Source: a virus
DNA length: 25,376 nucleotides
Reading direction: 5' to 3' (one strand)
Virus record (IMG/VR): IMGVR_UViG_3300042310_000039
Location: 1-25,376 of that record
Each line of letters starts with the position of its first letter. Positions within the stretch are counted from its first letter, which is position 1. The translations under genes and the position numbers were made by a program. Shown here in pieces: positions 18,726 through 25,376 of the stretch. Below the pieces are notes generated by a model, which saw only the letters and a list, made by a program, of their open reading frames with translations, did not search any database and was not told the DNA's origin.

Positions 18726-20087
18726 ATGGCGTATATAATAAGAAAAACAAACGGAACAACCCTTGGTACTATTTTAGATGGTACTATAGACACTGCGCAG
18801 ACTAGTTTAACATTGGTTGGTCGTAACTATGCTAACTACGGTCAGATAATGACTGATAATTTAGTAGCACTAATTGAAAATTTTGCCTACGACATTGAAC
18901 CCAGTAATCCGTTAGACGGACAATTATGGTGGGACACATCAGTTAAATTATTAAAAGTATACACTGGTACATATTTCAAAGTCATTAGTAGTGCAACCGC
19001 ACAAAATAGTAATACAGTCGGAGCACCGTCGACAGTAGTTCCCGGTGATATCTGGTGGGACACTTATGCTGAACAACTATATGTATACGATGGTACTACT
19101 CCGTATGTTAGTTCCGGTTGGAAACTAGTTGGTCCTACGTGGAGCAAAATATACGGTAAGAGCGGTGCGCTATGGGAACAAATTATAGACACAACAAACG
19201 TAACCCACGATGTTGTATCATTGTATATCGACGGAACACGAACAGCAATTATCAGTCAAGACGCTGTGTTTACTCCGTTGACCGCAATTACTGGCTTTAC
19301 CTCTATTAGAACTGGACACAATTTACGTAGTGGACACACACTTTGGGGCACTGCTAATAATGCTAGTTACTTAGGTGGTGTTATTGCTAGCAATTATTTA
19401 CGTACAGATATTAACAATAGTAGTACAGGTAATTTACATATTGTGAATAATACCGGAATTACGATCGGAGCTAATCTAGAATTAACATTAGCTGTTACTG
19501 GTGCTAACGCAACTATAACAAATAATTTTACCAACGGTAATATTAGTTTTGCTACTAATAGTACATCATACTTGCATATTAACGGTACTACTGGTGTAAT
19601 CGAAGTTGCCGCAGACCCGTCTACAGCATTGGGGATTGCTACAAAAAATTATGTAGATGATAGTTTTCTTACTTCGCCGGCCTTAGGCGGAGTTCCAACA
19701 GCAAATACTGCCCCTGCCGGAACAGTAACAACACAACTGGCTACAACAGAATATGTTGTTAATAATTCTGGATTTTTAAAGAATAAAATATATCAAGGAA
19801 ACAGTTATTTAGAAATAGTTGATGTAGGATCAGGAGCTGCTAACTTAGCAATTGACGGTATTAGTGTTTTAACTGCTAGCGCAGCTGGAGTGAATTTACT
19901 TGCCGGAGCAACAGCAACAACGCAAACTCAAACTTATACAAGTACTGGCAATGCGGCAGTAGCAACTACACAATATGTAAGAACAGCCGGACAATGGTGG
20001 GGTGGCAGTGCTAAATTTGTTAGCCTATCAACCCCTGATGCTGGACAAGGTAACGATGGCGATTTCTGGTTCCAGTATACTCCATAA
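18726..20087 (+). CDS. Tail fibre protein, paralogue A
   Basis: A 453-residue protein, first of three tandem paralogues. The shared N-terminal part (about 1-210) starts MAYIIRKTNGTTLGTILDGT and contains SLTLVGRNYANYGQ, LIENFAYD, and two tryptophan-rich units, GQLWWDTSVKLLKVYTG and GDIWWDTYAEQLYVYDG. It ends with SIRTGHNLRSGHTLWGTANNA. This region is probably the virion-attachment and shaft part. Distally it carries a fibre-type segment, ALGGVPTANTAPAGTVTTQL from residue 319 followed by ATTEYV, a repeat type common in phage fibres. The C-terminus is DGDFWFQYTP. It is clearly more diverged from paralogues B and C than they are from each other, and its tip is unrelated to theirs. It is most likely a structural fibre with a receptor-facing C-terminus; the receptor is unknown. 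Confidence 0.78.
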   Translation: MAYIIRKTNGTTLGTILDGTIDTAQTSLTLVGRNYANYGQIMTDNLVALIENFAYDIEPSNPLDGQLWWDTSVKLLKVYTGTYFKVISSATAQNSNTVGAPSTVVPGDIWWDTYAEQLYVYDGTTPYVSSGWKLVGPTWSKIYGKSGALWEQIIDTTNVTHDVVSLYIDGTRTAIISQDAVFTPLTAITGFTSIRTGHNLRSGHTLWGTANNASYLGGVIASNYLRTDINNSSTGNLHIVNNTGITIGANLELTLAVTGANATITNNFTNGNISFATNSTSYLHINGTTGVIEVAADPSTALGIATKNYVDDSFLTSPALGGVPTANTAPAGTVTTQLATTEYVVNNSGFLKNKIYQGNSYLEIVDVGSGAANLAIDGISVLTASAAGVNLLAGATATTQTQTYTSTGNAAVATTQYVRTAGQWWGGSAKFVSLSTPDAGQGNDGDFWFQYTP

Positions 20088-20102
20088 AAATTAATAACTA
20101 AT

Positions 20103-20116
20103 ATAATAGGTAAACA
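20103..20116 (+). repeat. Duplicated leader with ribosome binding site, copy 1 (before paralogue B)
   Basis: ATAATAGGTAAACA occurs two bases before the ATG at 20119, and the identical 14 bases occur at 21495-21508, two bases before the ATG of paralogue C. AGG, eight bases before each ATG, is the likely ribosome binding site. The shared leader indicates that the gene duplication included the upstream gap. Confidence 0.75.
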
Positions 20117-20118
20117 TA

Positions 20119-21480
20119 ATGTCGTACATTGTAACTTCAACATCCGGAGTAAGAATTGCAACTATAGCAGACGGAACAATTAATGCTTCTTCTACTAGCT
20201 TAACTCTAATTGGTAAAAATTATGCGGGGTATGGACTTTTTCTAAACGACAACTATGTCAGATTATTAGAAAACTTTGCCAATGCCTCAGCTCCACTGCA
20301 CTCACGCAGCGGCCAATTATGGTACGATAGTACAGCTAACATATTAAAATTATATAATGGTACCACTTGGAAGCCTATTAGCAGCACCGCAGCATCTAGC
20401 AGTTCTCCTGTTAGTCCGGTAACTGGGGATTTATGGTGGGATACAACTAATTCACAACTTAAAGTACGAGGCGGTAGTGCCTGGATAACTATTGGACCTT
20501 CTTATACAGCTACCGCAGGCACATCAGGAACTATAGTTGAAACTATTTTAGACAATAATTCGATTAGTCATGTTATCGTTAAATTTTATATTTCAAACAG
20601 TGTAATTGCTATATTGAGTAAAGACAGCGAATTTACTCCGCAAGTATCGATTACCGGATTTGACACAATTAAACCTGGATTAAATCTAATCAGTTCAAAC
20701 ACACTAACTGGAGCACAATTTACAGGTATCGCTAGTAATGCTCTACAAGTTAACGGAATTACAGGCAGTTTATATTTACGTAGCGATCAAAATACGAGTA
20801 CTACCTATAGAATTTCAGCAGGCAGTGTAGCAGTTGGTAATTTAGTTATTGCTGATTCAAGTGGTACTACTAGTTTAACTAATAGTAAACTTAATGGTGA
20901 TATGAATCTATGGGTTAACATGGGCGGAGTTAATACTAAAGCAATTGGTATTAACGGAACAACATCAACAGCTACATTTGCTGGTAATTTAGTACCAAAT
21001 GCCAATAATACTCTTAATATTGGTGATGCTGGTACTAGGTTTGCTAATGTATATGCTACAAATTTCATTGGAACAGCAATCACTTCACTATATGCTGACT
21101 TAGCTGAAAGATTTGAAACAGATGCTCCATTACTTCCAGGAACTGTCGTTGAACTCGGCGGCCTTAAAGAAATCACCGCAGCGGCTCAAGAATTGAGTGA
21201 AGCAGTATTCGGTGTAATAAGCACTAATGCTGGATTTTTAATGAATGGTGCCGCTGGATCAAATGCCACTCACCCACCGGTTGCGGTTAATGGGCGTGTA
21301 CCGGTTCGTGTAATCGGTAAAGTGAATAAAGGTGATAGATTAGTAAGTGCCGGACAGGGATTAGCACGAGCAGCTCTAAGAAGCGAGATAACCGCATTTA
21401 ATGTTATCGGCCGTGCTTTAGAAAATAAAGAAACAACAGGCATAGGCACAGTCACGTCGGTAGTTAGAATAAATAGTTAA
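20119..21480 (+). CDS. Tail fibre protein, paralogue B, with ADLAERFE-type C-terminal domain
   Basis: A 453-residue protein. The shared fibre N-terminus (MSYIVTSTSGVRIATIADGT, GKNYAGYGLFL, GQLWYDSTANILKLYNG, GDLWWDTTNSQLKVRGG) is followed by FYISNSVIAILSKDSEF and GFDTIKPGLNLISS. The region to about 280 is close to paralogue C at DNA level. VPNANNTLNIGDAGTRFANV at about 292 is the fibre motif that often precedes a tip domain. Residues about 325-453 form a distinct C-terminal domain starting YADLAERFETDAPLLPG, then VVELGG, FGVISTNAGFLMN, VAVNGRVPVRVIG, KGDRLVSAGQG and ending IGTVTSVVRI. I know this domain from tail proteins of aquatic T4-like phages. Its opening resembles the start of some fibre chaperone/autocleavage domains, but I see no basis to assert cleavage. 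It may be a trimerising tip or receptor-binding domain. Confidence 0.8.
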   Translation: MSYIVTSTSGVRIATIADGTINASSTSLTLIGKNYAGYGLFLNDNYVRLLENFANASAPLHSRSGQLWYDSTANILKLYNGTTWKPISSTAASSSSPVSPVTGDLWWDTTNSQLKVRGGSAWITIGPSYTATAGTSGTIVETILDNNSISHVIVKFYISNSVIAILSKDSEFTPQVSITGFDTIKPGLNLISSNTLTGAQFTGIASNALQVNGITGSLYLRSDQNTSTTYRISAGSVAVGNLVIADSSGTTSLTNSKLNGDMNLWVNMGGVNTKAIGINGTTSTATFAGNLVPNANNTLNIGDAGTRFANVYATNFIGTAITSLYADLAERFETDAPLLPGTVVELGGLKEITAAAQELSEAVFGVISTNAGFLMNGAAGSNATHPPVAVNGRVPVRVIGKVNKGDRLVSAGQGLARAALRSEITAFNVIGRALENKETTGIGTVTSVVRINS

Positions 21481-21494
21481 TAATAGCATACATA

Positions 21495-21508
21495 ATAATA
21501 GGTAAACA
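21495..21508 (+). repeat. Duplicated leader with ribosome binding site, copy 2 (before paralogue C)
   Basis: Identical to the 14 bases at 20103-20116 and at the same distance (two bases) from the start codon, here the ATG at 21511. AGG at 21500-21502 is the likely ribosome binding site. Confidence 0.75.
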
Positions 21509-21510
21509 CA

Positions 21511-22749
21511 ATGTCGTATATAGTATCAAAAACAAACGGAGCGACAATTGCAACTATAGTAGACGGAACAATTAATGCTTCTGCTACTAGTTTAATTCTA
21601 GTTGGTAAAAATTATGCCGGATATGGTCGTTTTCTTAATGAGAATTACGTTAAATTATTAGAAAATTTTTCCAGCGTAACAGCCCCAGAACCAGCACTCA
21701 GCGGCCAATTATGGTACGATAGTAATAACAGCGTATTAAAAATAAACAAAGATGGTACATCTACTGGATGGGCTGATATTAATAGTTCTACAGCGTCTAG
21801 CAGTTCTCCTCTTAGTCCAGTAACTGGAGATTTATGGTGGGATACAACTAATTCACAACTTAAAGTGTGGAGTGGTAGTGCTTGGGTAACTGTTGGCCCT
21901 ACATATACATCTTCGGGGGGAACATCAGGGGCCATTGTTGAAACTATTTTAGATGATGCTGATAATAGTCGAGTAGTTGTTAAATTTTATATTTCAAATA
22001 GCGTAATTGCTATTTTAAGTAAAGACAGTGAATTTACTCCTCAAGTATCGATTACCGGATTTGACACAATTAAACCTGGATTAAATCTAATTAGTTCAAG
22101 CACGCTAACTGGAGCACAATTTACGGGTAATGCTAGTAATGCGACAACACTCAACGGAGTTTCATCATATTTACGCAGTGATATCAATACAACAGCAACA
22201 GGAGTATTAACAGCAGCCGGTAATTTAGTTGTAGGTACTGATTTAACGATTGCTTCTGGCATCGGGTCAGTTAGTTTAACTAATAGTACTAACAATAGCG
22301 ATATGAATCTATGGGTTAAAAAAGCCGGAGTTAATACTAAAGCAATTGGTATTAACGGTGCCACAGCTGCAGTTACACTACCGGGTAACTTTATAACACA
22401 AGGAACAGCAAGCATTACGGGTAATATATCTATAACAGGATATTCACTACATCAAGGTATCACTATTGCTTCGAATAAAATATTACCAAATGCTAATAAT
22501 ACAATTGATATTGGCGCCACAGCAACTAAATTTGCTAACATACACGCTAGTACCCTAGTAGGTAATGTTACTGGCAATGTTACCGCAACTAATATAACAG
22601 CTAGCGCATATATAAAAACTGCTGTATATGCAACAACAACAGCTCGTGATCTTGCAATTCCTTCTCCGACGCCCGGTATGCAGGTATTTGTAACCTCGGG
22701 AGCAAAATTTTATGGTTATACCGGTGTGGCATGGGTCGCATTAAATTAA
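21511..22749 (+). CDS. Tail fibre protein, paralogue C
   Basis: A 412-residue protein. The N-terminal and middle parts closely follow paralogue B: MSYIVSKTNGATIATIVDGT, GKNYAGYGRFLNENYVKLLE, GDLWWDTTNSQLKVWSG, FYISNSVIAILSKDSEF and GVNTKAIGING. At DNA level, 20578-20739 of B and 21979-22140 of C align without gaps, with about 12 differences in 162 bases by hand count. Identity falls away after about residue 285. A fibre motif ILPNANNTIDIGATATKFAN follows at 324, with SKF-type VGNVTGNVTATNITAS. The C-terminus is a short module from residue 378, ARDLAIPSPTPGMQVFVTSG, ending YGYTGVAWVALN, a small tip type seen in many phage fibre proteins. It lacks the ADLAERFE-type domain of B. It is likely a fibre with a different receptor-facing tip on the same shaft design. 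Confidence 0.8.
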   Translation: MSYIVSKTNGATIATIVDGTINASATSLILVGKNYAGYGRFLNENYVKLLENFSSVTAPEPALSGQLWYDSNNSVLKINKDGTSTGWADINSSTASSSSPLSPVTGDLWWDTTNSQLKVWSGSAWVTVGPTYTSSGGTSGAIVETILDDADNSRVVVKFYISNSVIAILSKDSEFTPQVSITGFDTIKPGLNLISSSTLTGAQFTGNASNATTLNGVSSYLRSDINTTATGVLTAAGNLVVGTDLTIASGIGSVSLTNSTNNSDMNLWVKKAGVNTKAIGINGATAAVTLPGNFITQGTASITGNISITGYSLHQGITIASNKILPNANNTIDIGATATKFANIHASTLVGNVTGNVTATNITASAYIKTAVYATTTARDLAIPSPTPGMQVFVTSGAKFYGYTGVAWVALN

Positions 22750-22775
22750 AAATAATTTTTATAATAGATACTACA

Positions 22776-22784
22776 CTAAATATA
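22776..22784 (+). promoter_or_regulatory. Possible T4-type late promoter (CTAAATATA)
   Basis: The 56-base gap before the next gene is very AT-rich and holds CTAAATATA, which resembles the TATAAATA late promoter -10 element of T4-like phages. It would start a transcript near 22790, just before the Shine-Dalgarno site AGGGA at 22794-22798. The match is short and the local composition makes a chance hit quite possible. Confidence 0.3.
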
Positions 22785-22793
22785 TTAGTAATT

Positions 22794-22798
22794 AGGGA
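22794..22798 (+). promoter_or_regulatory. Shine-Dalgarno site for the 313-aa virion protein gene
   Basis: AGGGA lies seven bases before the ATG at 22806. It is among the clearest ribosome binding sites in the window and supports this start. Confidence 0.7.
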
Positions 22799-22805
22799 AT
22801 AAAGA

Positions 22806-23747
22806 ATGGCATACGCATCGGCAGGATTAATTTCAGCAACAGACTATAACAACCTAGCATGGGGTGGTACTCAAGGTACTTACACAGCGGTTACTAAAAA
22901 CATTGCTTATGTTATGGGCGTTGGTACGGGTGCTAATGGATATGGTCAAACTATTACTGCGATTAATACAGTGGCAGGTGCCGACATAGTAACAGCCACA
23001 CAATGGAGTGGCATGTTAACTTTACTTAATGGCGCATTAGGTCATCAAAGTGGTGCTGGCGCACAATTAAGTGGTAACTATACTGCTGGACAGACTATTA
23101 CATATTTTGCCAACGTAGCCACAGCGGTAACAACAATTAATACAAATGCGGCATTATATGCGGCACAAGGCGCTACAACTACTGGTGCAAACTTTGATGC
23201 AACTGTAACAGGTTCAACTGGTTTAAGTAGTTATACTGTAGACCGTGTAGTAACATTTGCTAGTGCTAACCAAGCACGCTACTTCTTTAACGCCGGCGGA
23301 CAATTAAATTTAAGATTAAGTACAGTGAACGCTGCTGATAATGGATCAGAAAGTAGTTTTGCTAGACTAGTAACTGGTTTGGGCGGCGTTGGATTTAGAA
23401 ATACTACAAACACTGGTCGCACTGGGTCTGGTATTACCTTAAATACCAACAATACAGCACTTGGTTATAGAACTAACGTACTTAACACACCGGCTACTAT
23501 AGTGCAAGTAACTGATACCACAGCAAGTTACACAGCAAGCACTGGGTATTTACAAGTGTATACAAGCAGTAGTGACACTACTAACGGCTCAAACGGATTA
23601 AACGTAGTTTTCCGCACTGTATTTACTGTTGCTGACAAGCCATTTAATGATGCATTAAGTCTTACCTACAGAATGGCAGTTGATATTGTATATCCAGAAT
23701 CAACATACTTAACAACTAACTCATGGGGCACACCAACTATTTCATAG
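22806..23747 (+). CDS. Small virion protein of aquatic T4-like phages
   Basis: A 313-residue protein. The N-terminal domain (about 1-85) has the pattern LISATDYNNLAWGG, YVMGVGTGANGYGQ, then VAGADIVTATQWSGMLTLLN and a closing GHQSGAG. This paired arrangement (DYN...VMG.G..GYGQ, then ATQW..ML) recurs in structural proteins of aquatic phages, as far as I recall. The rest is Thr/Ser/Asn/Gly-rich and beta-prone, with FASANQARYFFNAGGQLNLR near 150 and LSLTYRMAVDIVYPESTYL near the end. No membrane segment or signal peptide is seen. It ends the run of structural genes; the stop codon is immediately followed by a strong promoter. A fibre-tip or decoration role is possible but not shown. Confidence 0.7.
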   Translation: MAYASAGLISATDYNNLAWGGTQGTYTAVTKNIAYVMGVGTGANGYGQTITAINTVAGADIVTATQWSGMLTLLNGALGHQSGAGAQLSGNYTAGQTITYFANVATAVTTINTNAALYAAQGATTTGANFDATVTGSTGLSSYTVDRVVTFASANQARYFFNAGGQLNLRLSTVNAADNGSESSFARLVTGLGGVGFRNTTNTGRTGSGITLNTNNTALGYRTNVLNTPATIVQVTDTTASYTASTGYLQVYTSSSDTTNGSNGLNVVFRTVFTVADKPFNDALSLTYRMAVDIVYPESTYLTTNSWGTPTIS

Positions 23748-23776
23748 TTGACAAACTAATATAAATGTAGTATACT
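23748..23776 (+). promoter_or_regulatory. Strong sigma70-type promoter
   Basis: TTGACA (23748-23753, perfect -35) and TATACT (23771-23776, five of six -10 bases) are separated by exactly 17 bases. The predicted start is about 23783. The -35 begins on the base after the stop codon of the preceding gene. Within the spacer, TATAAATG (23760-23767) matches seven of eight bases of the T4 late promoter TATAAATA, so the site could serve two polymerase forms. It would drive the 105-residue gene and the two glycosyltransferase-like genes. Confidence 0.75.
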
Positions 23777-23807
23777 ATAGGTAAGTTATTTTGACTTACC
23801 TATTTTT
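23777..23807 (+). terminator. Intrinsic terminator hairpin ending the structural operon
   Basis: A perfect 10-base-pair stem, ATAGGTAAGT (23777-23786) with ACTTACCTAT (23794-23803), has loop TATTTTG and is followed by TTTT. It starts on the base after the -10 box, so the predicted start site of the overlapping promoter falls inside the left arm. RNAs begun there would lack most of that arm and should not form the full hairpin. Confidence 0.8.
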
Positions 23808-23823
23808 ATGGCTAATTACTATT

Positions 23824-24141
23824 ATGACAACAGAAATTACTCAATTAGTTGCTCAAATTAAACAAGCAACGGATTATCAAACCAACAAACGCATACTTAA
23901 AGAAAAAATACAAACGGATTTACATGTTCCGTATAACAATGGACTCTTTAAAGTAACACCGGAACTTATAGCATTCCTATCAACGTGGACTGCTGATACT
24001 GTGTATCTTGAAGATACCTACGAAAATCCTATAGAAATACAACGACTAGCATTTTTAGAATTGTGTCAGCAACACTATCAACAAGTAATGAACGCATGGC
24101 ATATTCAATATGACGAAATCCGACGTGCCCGCAAAGTCTAA
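23824..24141 (+). CDS. Conserved small protein of unknown function (105 aa)
   Basis: The ATG at 23824 is chosen. The frame extends back to a TTG at 23791, but that lies in the terminator loop, has no ribosome binding site, and would be only about 8 bases from the predicted RNA 5' end. No strong Shine-Dalgarno precedes 23824 either. The protein is Gln/Glu/Lys/Thr-rich and probably largely helical: EITQLVAQIKQATDYQTNK, ILKEKIQTDLH, the centre YNNGLFKVTPELIAFLSTW, then VYLEDTYENPIEIQR and a C-terminal helix CQQHYQQVMNAWHIQYDEIR. It has no membrane segment and no metal or nucleotide motif that I can see. I believe similar small proteins occur in other aquatic T4-like phages, but I cannot name a function. 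Its last 32 bases overlap the next gene. Confidence 0.75.
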   Translation: MTTEITQLVAQIKQATDYQTNKRILKEKIQTDLHVPYNNGLFKVTPELIAFLSTWTADTVYLEDTYENPIEIQRLAFLELCQQHYQQVMNAWHIQYDEIRRARKV

Positions 24142-24886
24142 AGGTGTTGTATTATTTGCTGTTAACACTGCCACAGTTGATTATGTTAGAATCGCTGAGC
24201 AGGCCGCACGACTAATTAAACATACTCTAAACTTACCTACTACCATTATTACAGATCCGGGCGTACCTAGTTTAGCTAACTATCGCACTGGCTATGCTGG
24301 TGGCACAGAATGGAAGAATGGTGGTAGATATCGTGCGTACGAACTTAGTCCTTATGATGAAACTATCTTACTTGACAGTGACTATCTACAGTTAGACTCA
24401 AGTTTATTAACTATACTTGATACAACAGTTGATTATAAGTTAATGCACAATAATCAAAGCCCTGAACAGTCAATGTCGGGCAACATGGGTCAGTTAAGTT
24501 TAGATTATGTATGGGCAACTGCTATAACATTTAAGCGTACAGATAAAACACAAATGTTATTTGATCTAGTTGGTCGTATTGAACGTAACTATGCTTACTA
24601 TCAAAAACTATATCACTTAAGAGAACGCAATTTCCGCAATGATTATGCGTTCGCCATTGCCAACAACATTATTAATGGGTACACTACTAATACCACACAA
24701 AGTATACCTTTTACTATGTTAACCTTGGATAAACTGGTTAAAGACATTGAAATAACGGGTGAAAAGATGATTATACGCGAAGAAAATTCTGTACATGTCA
24801 TTACCAGGCAAAACATACATGTAATGGATAAAGATTATTTGCTTAGTGAAAAGTTCGATCAGTTGGTAGATACAGTATGCGAATAA
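24110..24886 (+). CDS. GT-A glycosyltransferase-like protein
   Basis: A 258-residue protein. The N-terminal half looks like a GT-A nucleotide-sugar fold: a first strand KGVVLFAVNTATVDYVRIAE, then NLPTTIITDPG, then RYRAYELSPYDETILLDSDY, where DSD at residues 89-91 is a candidate metal-binding DxD motif directly after a hydrophobic strand. Further blocks are MGQLSLDYVWATAITFKRT, NFRNDYAFAIANNIINGY and HVITRQNIHVMDKDYL near the C-terminus. No membrane segment or signal peptide is seen, so it would act in the cytoplasm. The ATG at 24110 overlaps the preceding gene by 32 bases and has no clear Shine-Dalgarno, suggesting coupled translation. The substrate is unknown; DNA, virion protein or host glycan modification are all possible. 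The fold-level call is moderate. Confidence 0.7.
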   Translation: MTKSDVPAKSKGVVLFAVNTATVDYVRIAEQAARLIKHTLNLPTTIITDPGVPSLANYRTGYAGGTEWKNGGRYRAYELSPYDETILLDSDYLQLDSSLLTILDTTVDYKLMHNNQSPEQSMSGNMGQLSLDYVWATAITFKRTDKTQMLFDLVGRIERNYAYYQKLYHLRERNFRNDYAFAIANNIINGYTTNTTQSIPFTMLTLDKLVKDIEITGEKMIIREENSVHVITRQNIHVMDKDYLLSEKFDQLVDTVCE

Positions 24887-25376
24887 CACCACATCAGGCA
24901 CAGCAGGGCTTTATGACCATTGCACAGAATACAGCAGAGGTTGATTACTTACGGCTTGCTTACGTACAAGCAATGAGTATTAAACTAACCATGCCCGGCA
25001 GTTTATACGCAGTGGCAGTTGATAAACATACACTAGAGCAAGTTACAGAACAACATCGCCGAGTGTTTGATTATGTCGTTACCATTGACACTGACCTAGC
25101 CCAAAACGAAACTTGGAAGTTAAGCAATGAATGGCAGGCATTTTATCTCACACCATTCAAAGAAACAATTAAACTCGAAAGTGACATTGTATTCACTAGA
25201 AGTATTGCGCATTGGTGGACTGCTTTTAGATTAAAGAATGTTGTACTAAGCACGGGCTGTAGAGATTATCAGCAAGAGTTAAGCACATCACGAGAATACA
25301 GAAAGTTATTTGACGATAATGAATTGCCTGACACTTACAATGGATTAATGTATTTTAGATACACCCGTGAAGCAAC
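24877..25376 (+). CDS. Second glycosyltransferase-like protein, 3' partial
   Basis: Starts at ATG 24877, overlapping the previous stop by 10 bases, and stays open to the window edge (166 codons seen). An alternative ATG is at 24913. The N-terminus repeats the design of its neighbour: MTIAQNTAEVDYLRLAYVQA parallels VNTATVDYVRIAEQA, followed by a strand SLYAVAVDKHT like TIITD. Then come FDYVVTIDTDL, EWQAFYLTPFKETIKLESDI (ESD at 101-103 in the DxD position), FTRSIAHWWTAFRLKN and ELPDTYNGLMYFRY. The last resembles segments of GT-A-like proteins in cyanophages, as I recall. The pair is probably an old tandem duplication with diverged function. The missing 3' end prevents judging domain completeness. 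Confidence 0.68.
   Translation, partial: MRITPHQAQQGFMTIAQNTAEVDYLRLAYVQAMSIKLTMPGSLYAVAVDKHTLEQVTEQHRRVFDYVVTIDTDLAQNETWKLSNEWQAFYLTPFKETIKLESDIVFTRSIAHWWTAFRLKNVVLSTGCRDYQQELSTSREYRKLFDDNELPDTYNGLMYFRYTREA

Noticed and set aside
20102-20107. TATAAT as a promoter for fibre paralogue B
   Set aside because: A start from this box would lie after the ribosome binding site at 20108-20110, and no -35 element is evident.
21091-21480. Calling the paralogue B tip an autocleaving peptidase S74 chaperone
   Set aside because: The opening is similar in style, but I cannot find the catalytic Ser/Lys arrangement or the typical helical C-terminus of that family.
22746-22762. A/T-only palindrome after paralogue C as a terminator
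   Set aside because: Arms AAAAAT and ATTTTT with a one-base loop contain no G-C pairs and would be unstable.
23791-23823. TTG start giving a longer form of the 105-residue protein
   Set aside because: It falls in the loop of the terminator hairpin, about 8 bases from the predicted RNA 5' end, and lacks a ribosome binding site.
23808-23861. Short ORF of 17 codons from the ATG at 23808
   Set aside because: Too short, no Shine-Dalgarno, and it overlaps the better-supported gene in another frame.

Overview
The window looks like part of the virion-structure region of a large T4-like myovirus (Caudoviricetes, contractile tail), probably of the marine or freshwater type known mostly from cyanophages, pelagiphages and uncultured aquatic phages. 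The basis is a clear homologue of T4 baseplate wedge protein gp6 at the left edge, followed by tail and fibre proteins whose motifs are typical of aquatic T4-like phages. The DNA is AT-rich. Genes are packed head to tail on the + strand with gaps of 2 to about 56 bases, or overlap. There are no tRNA, rRNA, integrase, transposase or CRISPR elements. The host cannot be read from the sequence.

Layout. (1) 2-3343: gp6-like baseplate wedge protein, cut at its 5' end by the window edge and much longer than T4 gp6. (2) 3374-16342: one uninterrupted 12,969-base gene for a 4,322-residue virion protein. It fills half the window and sits where T4 has gene 7. It carries a seven-repeat FG-GAP (integrin-type) beta-propeller, a chitin-binding-like (CBM5/12-like) module, four copies of a small beta motif and several blocks typical of aquatic phage structural proteins. 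(3) 16345-18006: a fibre protein with a tandem coiled-coil-like repeat. (4) 18011-18712: a conserved structural protein of unknown role. (5) 18726-22749: three tandem paralogous fibre proteins with a shared N-terminal part and three different C-terminal tips. (6) 22806-23747: another small virion protein.

At 23748-23807 the transcription programme seems to change. A near-consensus sigma70 promoter (TTGACA, 17-base spacer, TATACT) lies directly after the last structural stop codon, and an intrinsic terminator hairpin begins at the base after its -10 box. Downstream (23824-25376) is a different cluster: a 105-residue protein I do not recognise, then two overlapping genes resembling GT-A glycosyltransferases, the second cut by the right edge.

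Inferred working model: genes 1-6 are expressed late as one polycistron and build the outer baseplate and its fibres. The giant protein and the fibre paralogues would form the peripheral host-contact apparatus. The downstream cluster would be transcribed separately by unmodified host polymerase and may act in glycan modification. The most interesting items are the giant propeller-bearing baseplate protein, the recently duplicated and tip-swapped fibre genes, the mosaic 36-residue fibre repeat, and the interlocked promoter and terminator.
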